A DNA stretch of 64,000 bases, taken from positions 64,687,459 to 64,751,458 of the forward strand of contig NC_065879.2 of the NCBI RefSeq assembly GCF_932274485.2, written 5' to 3'. The notes below the pieces were generated by a model. That model did no database searches and was not told the DNA's origin. It was given only the letters and a program-made list of their open reading frames with translations. The stretch comes from Patella vulgata (taxonomy: Eukaryota; Mollusca; Gastropoda; Patellidae). Position 1 is the stretch's first letter. Each line of letters opens with the position of its first letter. A program made the translations under genes and the position numbers. This document shows positions 42,969-55,100 of this stretch, in pieces.

Positions 42969-43162
42969 TTAAACCCAGCATTCCACACTACTGGCGTGAT
43001 TACAGATCTTGAGATTTTCATCAAATCTAGTACCAGCTGGACACGCCATTCGGATTGGTCCATATTCTAACCAAGCTCCTGGGAGGCACATTATAAATCT
43101 TTCACAGGAAGCGGGATCAGTGAACATACCCACACCTAATCGGGAACAATCACTACTTCCAG
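42969..43162 (-). CDS. Chitinase exon 10: CBM14 domain and stop
   Basis: 194 nt from TTTTTCAG. Encodes a single peritrophin-A type domain: C-x11-C-x5-C-x14-C-x12-C and a final Cys near the end (DCSRLGVG, DPASCERFIMC, ACPAGTRFDENLKICNHA). Stop TAA at 42969-42971. Confidence 0.93.
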
Positions 43163-46100
43163 CTGAAAAAATAAAATATAAATAAATATAGGTTAGAATC
43201 TTCCAATATTCCATGCACAACAGATAAGGCCAAGAATTTGTAGGCAAATAAGGTAATTGTGATGGGAGAAAGGTTGTATTAAAATTTGTTGTGAAATACT
43301 TGATATTACCATCAATGTACCTACCTGCTGATGGGGATTTGGTTCCCGGTTTCTTCCATGGAGATTTTTTCCATGCCGGTCTTATAGTTTGATCAATATA
43401 ACTCGGCCTCTGGGTTGTGTGAATTTGAATGACATCTCCACTGCTTGGTCTACCAGTTGGTCTGGCATTCCAGTGTCTGGCGGTGGTCCTTTTTTCTAAG
43501 GTGTTTACACCCTCTTCATCATCCCAGTTATTCTTTGGCCGTTTGTGCCACTTGGTTCTCCAGTTTGGACCTCGAGTAAATAATGGACGCCGACTTCTTT
43601 TTGGTTCTCGCGTATTGCTCACATAATCTCTGGTTGGTTTATCTATGGGAGCTGGAGCGAAGCTAGGAATATATCTTGGGGTAGTAGTAGCATGGGCTGT
43701 TTGAGCGCGACCACCATAAGGTTGAAGTATTTTGACGACTGTATTAAGGAGTGGGTATTTGCCACGTCCGCAACTTCCACTGAAGTCGTCCATTTCTACA
43801 GACCATACAAATGCTCCAGCTACATCTCTTCGGATGATATTTTCAGCCTTGAAATAAATAATATCACAGTTTCACAATAAAGCATAGGTTATTCTACACC
43901 AGCGTCTGACACGATGTAAATAATAGCAATTATATATTAGTTTAACCAAAATCTATGAATAAGTACGTGATTACAATATTATATTTAATGAAGTTAATGT
44001 TTTTATCAATGTAAAGTTGCAAGACATGTTACTTGCTACGTTTGTTACATTTCACTAGTGTTCTAGTGAAACAAAACAACAACACGGAACATTTCCTCGT
44101 GCCCGTTCCTTATTATTGTTTGTTTTACAAATTATAATATCGCTACTGAGCAGCACATCGAATATTGAACTTCGTGTCCTCTATAAATTCATTATTCCAC
44201 GAAATTGATATATTAAATTTAACAAAAAATGTTTACCTTTAATTTGATACTCTCTAAATTTTCATATCCGACCCACTGATCGCCTCCATAAGCATATGGT
44301 ACACCTTGGTCATCAATCCATTCCGTCTTCCAACCATGACGATTAATATTCTCACAGACCTAAAACACAAAATGGCATTTAGTCATCACACGTGCTTCCA
44401 CACTTAAGTTATCTCTCTTGTGTATTGCAATATGTCCATTAAGCGTGAATGTTTAAGCAATTAAATTAAGGTTACCTGCCTTTTGTAGTTTACGTATAAA
44501 AATAGCGTCTTTCTAAAGAAATTGGATCTTTTTCAATTAACGTAAGTGTATGTCTCTCCTTTTTGTTAAAATACACTATTATATTATATTAAATGACAGC
44601 AAAGTACAAATAATATTTCATTTTCATTTTCATTTAGAATCTGGAAATTGAATATCATAACACCGGTTGCAAATTATAATAGACGAGTCCACAATACTAC
44701 CAACCTTCTATGCTGTTAATACTTTATTAATAACCAGATTAACAATATTAGAGTTTGTTATTTGCTTGTGTTAGTAACAGACTTCTATATAAATATATGC
44801 AAAATCAAAAGTGCAATTTAAGTGTAGTTTATCACTTTTATATAGGGGAAATGCAATTATTAGTAAAATCGCCGTATATTATTGAGTCTTAATGCAGAGG
44901 TTTGAAAAGGAGAAAACACTTGATATTGTCACACCATAGCAGATACACACAGCGTTAGTAAATTGAATAAATTTCTATATTCATTAAAATTGAACTTCAA
45001 AAATAATTTTAATACACTTTAACATTTTTATTTCTGTTCTTATATATTTGTAAAAATTTAAATCTAGCATTGTTTTCTGGTGTTCAGTGAGACAGACACT
45101 GTCTGACATGTGTATGTATAACTATCAACTTTAATTAGTTTTGAAGCTCTAGAAAACGTGATTATGGTTATTGAATAGCTGAATAATACATAGATGATAT
45201 GAATAGCTGAAGAATATACTGATGCTATGACTTTCCCACTGAATTACTCACCGTTCATTATTTCCCACAATGAAAGCTAAAAAAGTAGTTGCTCTATAAC
45301 ATTTATTAATTTGGATATAATAAGAAATTGATGGGTCCGGTTCTGGGCGATGTTGTAGATCCACATTGCGCGCTTATAATTACATAGGGTGGAATCTTTT
45401 TGATTATTTACTATGTACATGAGTCATTATTTCCCAATTTAGATTTACAGAAACCGGTATTTCTTAGGACATAATCTTTTTTATTATCCATTATTGATGG
45501 AAAAAGTCATTATTTCCAAATCCAGATTTTGCAGAAACTGGTATTTCTCCATTTACTGTAAATTTACTTTGATATTAAAGTGATTTGATATACGGACTAT
45601 TGGAAAATAAAATGAAAGAAACTCCAAAACTAAAATTGTAGGTTAAGTAAAAACTAAAAATTGCTGACTAAAAGACTAGTACTTCCATTCCGAAAATGGG
45701 GAGGGACGGGTGCGTTCATAAATAAAGTAAGAATGTTAAAAGGAATACTTACGTTACTAAGGGGACAAGATTTGTAGTGTATTACAATATGACTAAAGCT
45801 ACAAACATATACAACAACAACAAACCAAATACAGAAAACACTTTTCAAAACAATTTTTTATATATAAAATTAACTGAAAGAATATGAGACATAATAACAA
45901 TACAAAATACAATTATGAGGCTACAAATAAATAACAAACCATAAATTAACAAATACATTAATATATTATCGCACTGCAAGTAGATGCTCTCCATTGTTAT
46001 CAAATAAGTATTTAGATTTCAGGTATTATGAATACGGTTCTAAACTATCGATCAAGTTAGCTTTAAGTAATGATGAATGTCGAGCGCGGTGTAGGTATGG

Positions 46101-49100
46101 ATACTCTTTATGGAATACATCATACCTTTTTTTTTTTTTTTTTTTTTAAAAAAGCAACACTTTTATTTACGTCATTATTTACAAGTATATGTTACAACAT
46201 TTATTTATATTGTGCTTTATAAACGCTTAATTACAAGGGTCCCTTCTGTACACAGATCTAAGTACATAAATCCATCAATGAGGAATCAGTATGGAGGGTG
46301 TCTTAAAAAGATATTTCCATTTATTTATGTATAGTTCCGGAGATATCTCAATCTCCAATTTAGCATGTTCTACTAAAAAGCTTTCATACTTATTAATATT
46401 CAGTATTTCGTTTCGTAGTTTAGTCCGATATATATAGAACTTAGTTAAAATAATTACATGATTAATGAAGATCCATTCAGTATTATTTATATAATCTGGT
46501 TTGTTAGTTAAACCAAAATGTTTGATATGTGTTTTTATATCTATCTTTATATTGCTGCGATCTAAAATAGTATGAAAATGATTCCATATTATTTGTGAAA
46601 ATGGGCAGAAAACAAAGAGATGTTCTACATTTTCTATATTAGATTCACAGAATGTGCAGAGTGTGTTATCTACTTTTCTAGTTTTGAATAATTTATCATT
46701 TGTGAATATAATCCTATGGAGATATTTGTATTAAAAGCTTCTCAGTTTTGTACTAAGACATACAGTGTTTATTATTTTAAATGTGTTTTCTACGTCTAGA
46801 TCGCTTAACTCGGTATTTAGAATGTATTCCCATTCTGCAATGGCTTTTGGCCTGCTGAACTTTGCTTTTATCCGGCTATCATAAATATCTTTTGAATCCA
46901 CGTTGTGAAAATCGGTATTATATATTTTGTAAAAATTAGTATTTATATCTTCCAAAGGAGTTATATTACAATTAAAATTGGTATGTATCGCACTTTCAAA
47001 TTCGTTCGGTTCCTGTACATACCTCAAAATACATTTTTCTATTCCATTTAAGATAAATTGATGTTTTTCTAAATATTGAGCATCGATCTTATTTATTTTA
47101 TCAAAATATTCACTAACATACCAAATATTCTTGTTAAAAAAAACTTTTAAAAATATAATTTTATTATTAATCTTTATATTTGTATTATTCCAAATAATTT
47201 GATTTTTAGCTTGGACAATGTTCTTTATATGTGTTGTGTAAATTTTATACCAGTTGGCATAAAGGTTTTTATAAAAAGGAATGTTTAAATTTAGCTTTTC
47301 TGGTATGAGCCATGTTTGAAAGGGTGACTGGTATATTTTTTTAATCCAAAAAATGCTATTACATATTAGGAATTCTTTTAAGTCAATCATTTTTAATCCG
47401 CAATTTTTATTGTTCTGTATAAGAATATCTCGCTTTATTCTATCAGGTCCGTTCCATATAAATTTGTAAAATATTGAATTTAGTTTTTGAATAGTAGAGT
47501 CCGACACTGGATTAACAGTTGCCGGGTAAAGAATTTTTGAAATACAAAATGTTTTAATTATTTGTATTTTTCAAATTAAAGATAATTTATGTTTATCCCA
47601 TATTTTTAATATTTGTTCTATTTCATTTATTTTATTTGTAAAATTTAACTCATCGGTAATATGAGTGTCTTTTGAAAAATGTATCCAGAGAATTTTTATG
47701 ACTTTTTCGCATGAAACTATACCGGTTGATTTTAATTTTTGCATTAAATTCATATCACAGCTGTTTAAATCTATAGCCTCTGTTTTATTAACGTTAATTA
47801 TAAGTCCTGAGACTAAACCAAAAAGTCTCAGTATCTCAAACAAATGACGCGCAGAGCTAAAATCTTTTAATAATGCCGTTATATCGTCAGCAAAAGCTAC
47901 AACTTTTATGGTTTTACGTCCAAATTTTATTCCATTTATATTTACATCGTCTCTAATAGCGTATAGTAACAGTTCTATGATTAAATTAAAAAGATTGGAT
48001 GACATTGGATCGCCTTGTCGAACACCCCTTTTTACATGAAAATAAGGGGTTGTAAATCCATTGTTTATTACACAACAGGTGATATTCTTGTAAAGGGTTT
48101 TTATCCATCTAATAAAATTACGCCCGAAACCGAACGACGATAAAGCTTTGATTAAAAAATCATGATTTATGCTGTCGAAGGCTTTTTTGAAATCTATAGC
48201 TAAAAGAAAGCCTATTATTCTTTTTTGTTTTGCAAGATCAAAACAATCGGAAATAATACGGGTATTTTCATGAATGTGGCGACCTGGTATAAACGCGGAT
48301 TGATTAGGGTGTATTAACTGGTTCAAAAATGGTTTTAATCTGTTCGACAAAACCTTGCTCACCAACTTCACATCGACATTAACAAGCGTAATGGGCCTCC
48401 AGTTAGTTAAGCATGTTCTATCTTTATTACCTTTAGGAATGAGTTTAATAACTGATTGACGTTGTGTTACGGATAAAGATTCTTCTTCAAAGCTACAGTT
48501 ATATGAGTCTAATAATAATACATAAATATCAGGCCAAAAATGTCGGTAAAATTCAATTGTGATACCATCGTTTCCTGGAGATTTATTTATTTTAAACGAG
48601 TTTAAGGCCTTCTGAAGTTCGAAGTAGTCAATTTTGAATTCAAATAAATCTTTCTGATAATCATTTAGCCTTTCTACAGGCCCAAAATTTGTTATAAAAT
48701 CACTTTCCCTTTCAAAACACGAATCTCTCGACGCATATAAGTTTGTATAAAAAAAGAATATTTCTCCCGATATTTCAATGGGGTCAAATATAATAGAATC
48801 GTCAGATTTTTGGAGCTTTTTTATTGTAGTAGCACACTTTCTTTTTTTTCTAAGTTTAGAAATAATTTTGTGTTTTTTTCACCGTTTTCATACCAGTTTT
48901 GTTTGGACCTAATAATTGCTCCTTGTGTCTCATCAATGTAAATGTTGTCTAATGAATGCTTAACCTCGGTATATTGATCATAAAGTTTTTCGATAATTTT
49001 GTTGTTACTAGGTTCCTGTTTACTGATAAGGGATTCAAGCTCGATCAGTTCCTGAGTTAAGCTATTTTTTACAGCTTTTTTAAGTTTTTGTTTCTTTTTG

Positions 49101-52100
49101 GAATATTCTATAGAAAATTCCTTTATCTTAAATTTAATGAAGTCCCATAAACCATTTTTATTTTGTTTGTCAAAATATTTACTTTTCCATATCGGTATAG
49201 ATGATTTTATCAATTTAGTATATGTTTTGTCTTTTGTTAACGAAGAGTTAAATATCCATAGATTTGGTCCGCGAGGATAATTAGTTATTTTGATATGTAT
49301 ATGAATTGATGAATGATCAGTAAAAGAAGTTGGTTTTATTGTACATGATTTTATATAATCTTGGAGTTTTTCCGATATGAGCCAAAAATCGATTCGACTT
49401 TGTATCAATGGCTTCTTTTGTTTCCAAGTAAAACGCTTATTATTTTGATTTAAAATTCTGAATATGTCTAAGAGATTATAATGATTAATTATATTGAAAA
49501 TGGCATTTTGGCCTTTTCGTTTCAGTTTGTAGTTTCCGCCATATCTATCAAGTTTAACATTTAGGACATTATTAAAATCTCCGCCAATTATCATTGAGAA
49601 CGAGTCAAGTTCACCACGTAGCTGCTGTAAAGATTTAAGTAATCTTGTATAATAAGTGTACTGGTCACTGTCAGATATAGGACTATATGTATTGACTAAA
49701 ACTAAGATATTATTATAGATACTTATTACTAAGATGTTAAAATAACCATTTTCATCAGATTGGTTTTTAATAACATTAATGTTGTTGTTACTTTTCAAGA
49801 AAATAGCTGTCCCCGCTGAGTTAGTTCTACCATGTGAAAACAATATGCGATCCGCCCATTCGCTTTGCCAATCGGTTTCATCGCAAACACTACTGTGAGT
49901 TTCTTGAAGGAAATTAATAGCGCATGATTGTTCATGTAACCAATTAAATATCTTTTTTCTTTTTAAGGCATTTCGAATTCCTCTTTCATTGATGGATAGA
50001 AGTTTAATAGACGTCATTTAATATTATTTAAAAGTAAATAAGCAAATTTGAAGCTATGAATGAGATAATAGATCTGTGTGTAGATCTTCTGGTATGACAA
50101 GGTTAGTTGCATATTTGCAATCTAACTTCGCCCAGGCTAATTTGTTTTATTACTTCAAATGGAATCAATATATTTTACCGGGAAAATTATTTTACAAAAA
50201 TATTATAAAGATAGTTGTCCGCAACTAATTTTAACCCCATATTATCACTAAGAAACCACTCTTGCAATTCGATAATACAACTTAAAAAGTTATTGGGACC
50301 TTAGGATATACTGATATACTACAATACATACCTCATAATACGATAAAATTCCCCCTTCACTTGTGTATTTGCCCATTCGGCCCCCACCATTAGCTGGAGC
50401 GAAGACGCCATGTTCATTAGGATCAGCAAGGGTGAAACTCATACCGTATGTGGGTATACCGACGATCAGTTTATGTTCAGGAATACCCTTATCTAACCAA
50501 TAGTCTATAGACCATTCCTGAAACAAAAATCCTCCAACATGCAACAAGCTGTTCCATCACAATAAGCATATAAGGCAACATTCATAATTATTTATTATCA
50601 ACATATAAAGAGCGGGCCATTAGTCGTATCATATTATGTCAATCATAAGGGTCGGGTGGGGGTGCATTCTATAATACTAGGGTCATACGGATCATACAAA
50701 TAATAACATGCCACCAAGTTTAAGTTTTGTCCTAGAATGAGTTACAGATAAAATAGAGCAATATACAAGGCAATGTTTGAAATGTTCATACATTAAGGAC
50801 TATAAACCATGAAACCATGTATTAGGGATTATCGTTTACGATATTTATTGCAACCATTCTATAATATTGCAAAACAACCAATGATACATAATCTGCTATA
50901 ACATTCAAACTCACACACACACGATGGCATAGATGATTAAATTTCATAAAGCTGCAATCTTCAGTAATTGGTATTATACAACTAGACTGCACTAAACGCA
51001 CAACCACGAGATTCTATTTCAAAAAGCTACATTCTCCAGTAATTGGTATTATACAACTAGAATGCACCACACTCACAACCACGAGATTTTATTTCAAAAA
51101 GCTACATTCTCCAGTAACTGGTATTATACAACTAGACTGCACCAAACTCACACCCACGAGATTCTATTTCAAAAAGCTACTCACACCCACGCCATTTAAT
51201 TTCATACACCTACATTCTCAAGTAATTGGTATTGTACAACTAGACTGAACAGTGCTTCGTGTAATAAGAGTATATTAAGACAACATTAAAATGGAATCCT
51301 ATACCACCAAACTATCAACCAAGCGACATCCAGATTGTAAAAACTATTGTTTGATTCGCTTCTATGCGATAGTAATTTAGGAAATGAACTCGTGGTATCA
51401 CCTTTGTGTAAAAATTCTTACGTCCCATCGCCTACTGGTATTTTACATAATCCAGTGACATTATATCTAGCTTGCACAATAAAACTCTACCAAGTGGCAT
51501 AATACTCAGTTACCATAATAATACACTACCAAGTGGCATTCGATTTAACTACCATAATAACATACCACCAAGTGACGTTATACTTAGCTACCATAATAAT
51601 ACACTATCAAGTGACATTATATTTAGCTACCAAAATAACATGCCACCAAGTGAGGTTATACTTTGCTACCATAATACTACCTTATCAAGTGACATATTTA
51701 GCTACCAAAATAACATACCATCAAGTGACGTAATACTTAGCTACCATACTAATATATCACCTATTGACATTATATTTAGCGACCATAATCCAGTTAACTG
51801 GATAATGGTGTCATATCGCCAAAGCATATTTTCTACATAAAACACGATAACATGGACGACATTCCGCTTATACTAGGTGTTGCAATACTCTAAATCAGAA
51901 TGGTTGAAAATCTAAGACACTAAGAGTAGAAATCTAATACCATGTCCTTCATTTTATATATAAATACTACTAAGATACAACCACCGACAGAATTGTATCT
52001 GGCATAACATGAAGCTCTAATACTATGTCACGGGCGACATTCTACCAAGAGTGCCATTCTAATAAAATATAATGAGTGGCACTGCAATACGATACTACGA

Positions 52101-55100
52101 ACAACATTGTAATAGCAAGCGACAGTCGACATTGTACCGAGATTCCACGATTGACATTCCAACAAGATACCACGATTGACATAAAATACCACGATTTAAA
52201 TCTTATAAGATATAACACCGTTAGTGGCCTTCTAATGAGATTCAACAATTGTTGATTGGCATTATAATCCACGAGCTTCGTACAGGTGGGATTTAGATAA
52301 AACTATCTAATAAGATAGTACGACATTCTAAGTAACAAACCACGATTGACATTAAAATAACAGATCATCACTGATTCCTCGAGCAACACCCCAGTAAGAT
52401 ACCAAAGACCGTTATTTAAGTTATGCTGCGATCTGCCAGGGAATTATTCTAATAAGATATCATGATTATCGTGCTGATCACGAGAAGATAGTGGTACTAT
52501 GCGAGGAGATGGTGACACTATGCGAGGAGACGGTAATGCGAGAAGACAGTGATATGTAATAAACAAGCTATACTGCATGTCTAATATTCTACTAATTAAA
52601 AGTGACATTCAGGATAAGACCCAAAGTGATATTCAAGAGTGCCATGATAAGAGTTATATTCTTCCATTGATTAATTAAGTAACATTTATACATTTCCCTA
52701 CTGTAACATATCTAGGCCATTTTAACAACATACGGAGGAGTGGTTGCATCAAGTGAATTTGCTAAAGGAAGCGTATTATGAATGTATAAGTTCTTAAATC
52801 GGTACGCCAATGTGCTCGGCTCACTCTGACATTTTTGTCCGGAATATGCTACATGAGTATCTAGTTCCCCAACCGCGGTAAATATTGACACTACACCAAT
52901 AATTTACGACACACAATAAACTATAACGTAACTAAGGTGACATTTATAAAAATAAAATACTATATACCATTTTGCACTGCAGGACACATAACAAAACTCA
53001 GTCATTTTGAAATAACAGTGACAAAAATAAGATATCAAAATACCGAAGCTTAATATAATAATTACACTATAGCTAACAATATCGACACTCACATCTAAGT
53101 ATAACTGTACAATCCGTTGCTACGATAGAGCCATTCACATATAATTACGATAGTGATCCTACAGCTACCTATTCCGATAATCTAGCTAAAACTTTGACAT
53201 TATAACTGTTACTTTAGCTGAACTACGAGTGGCATTAAACGTTGTGCTTTAGCTAAAATAGTGACACTAAATCTAGCGTTACCGGCACTCCAATTAAAAG
53301 TAGAGACATGTTAAACTTGATATTCTAGCTAAAATAGTGACATTAAACATGATACTTTAGCTTAAAAAGTGACAATAAATTCAATATGATGCCGAAACCC
53401 GACCCGGGTACAGTGACGCTAAAGTCCATCGCTATACACTTTGCCGATAGTAGTAAAGCAAATATATTAAAATGGAGTATAACTTAGTGTCCCAAATTCT
53501 AGAAAGCATCCCACCTTTGGCGACATACAAATATTTCCTTCATTCCATTCCATTAGCAATGTTCCATTCACTCAAATACACTCAAGGGCCATATTTTCAT
53601 AACAACAATAGTATGGTGCATTCTTTGCGACAATAATATAACGTGCGTATGATAATACATGTATTGTAATAGAAGCATACAGATTTAATTTAATAAAACA
53701 TTTATAATTATTTGTGATATAAGTTTAAATACAAGGGATTATTTACCAATTCGGAGGTCAAAGTGGCTCAGTGAGTAAGACATTGGCTAACCTGGAGGTC
53801 CCCTGTTCGATCCCAGTGTTGGCCGAGAAAGTTCATTGGGATTTCCGGCGGGGTTCCCTTATGTCAGTGAGATAGGGCAGAGGGCCTGGGAATGGACAAC
53901 GAACAGTCCGGGCAAAATTTCCCCCTTAGCACACTGTATGGTGTATTCCTGTCTTTATTAGCCTAGTCGGTGCAGAAAACTAGGACATTAAATCCTATTT
54001 CATTTTATGTCACTTCATATGTTAACTAATTTCTAAACCATCAAAGCTGCTTTCTGTCCTTTTTAAACAAAATTACAGCAAGCCAAATAAATACCGGTTA
54101 TTCAGCATTGCACACATAAATTGATAAAGATATGACTCACGGATTTCTGTACTAAATCAACTATCATACCTGTAAAAAGAAATATAATAAAACACTATGT
54201 TATATTATTTGTGGGGGGTTGGATGGCCGAATGGTTAGCAAGTGCGCTCTGTATCATAAGGCCTGTCATTGAGTCAACTGGCGTGGTTTCGAATCCCCAA
54301 TTTTCAGAAATTGGAGGCCGGAAACGTGATTTCCTGGCATTTCAGGCACATGTGTGGAGCCATTTAGAAATACCTCCCCCAGAAAAAAATAAAATTCTGC
54401 CACAAAATTAGCGCATTCTGGCGTTATTTCAGTGGACCAATCCATGCGAGTGCTATGAAATGATGGCATTTCTAGAGGAGGGGGCTGGACGCAACTGAGA
54501 TTTTTGTGGGGGGCCCACTAATGTGGCTGGGATTCCGCCCAAGGACAGCCTAGTTGCGAATCAAGTTCCCTTACCACTCAACTACCATAATATACTGACT
54601 TGTCCAAGCCCACACGGGAATAACATCGAGTAGACAATCAGTGACATTTTATCGAGGATGTGTTCATTTCCCTAACCGGAAGCCCACACTGCTCACCCCC
54701 ATAGACCAAGGCACACACAACTTATAACATGACCACTGTAAACCCAGAAACTTGTTAAAATTAAATTTAATGTAGAACTACTCATATCAGCTTACCTGAT
54801 GTAATTCGCTTTTTTCTCCTGGTGGATCATCTCTGTGTTTCCAGAGACCTGCGTGGTGACCAGTTTGTTTCTCCCACTGACCGTGGTAATTATACGTCAT
54901 CAGTAACATAAAGTCGAGGTACCTGGTAATACAAACGTATCAGTTTAGAATTTGTGCTTTTTTCAATTGCATTACCGCTCTGATTAAACATTACAAAACC
55001 CATTACTAGGCATGTGAACTTCTCCATATAGAATCAAACGTTCTAGAAAGTGCAGAACCCTGACTGTCCATAGATAGTTTCGACTTCAGATGTTACCATT

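Larger units (their letters stand above)
46127..50040 (-). mobile_element. L1/Tx1-like LINE with poly-A tail in chitinase intron 7
   Basis: One ORF2 from ATG 50017 down to about 46300. APE endonuclease (NFLQETHSS, IIGGDFNNVL, SRIDFWLIS, FTDHSSIHI), reverse transcriptase (NKSPGNDGIT, LTNWRPITLVNVD, SAFIPGRHI, AIDFKKAFDSINHDF, VKRGVRQGDPMSSNLFNL, VVAFADD) and a C-terminal CCHC knuckle (LCTFCESNIENVEHLFVFC). Only three lesions found: one frameshift in an A-rich run near 48830, TGA at 47571-47573 and TAA at 46731-46733. No ORF1, so 5'-truncated. The 3' UTR ends AATAAA-N-21 T (plus strand), a true poly-A tail at 46127-46147. Same orientation as the chitinase. No clear target duplication found. Confidence 0.93.
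50518..54795. other. Chitinase intron 6, repeat-filled
   Basis: About 4.3 kb, dominated by decayed tandem arrays (50940-51245, 51470-51800, 51840-53400), plus SINE A at 53752 and a SINE B head at 54212. No exon-like sequence. Confidence 0.8.

Noticed and set aside
51472-51840. 122-codon repetitive plus-strand protein (YHNN repeats)
   Set aside because: Encoded by the 42-bp satellite and readable in several frames.
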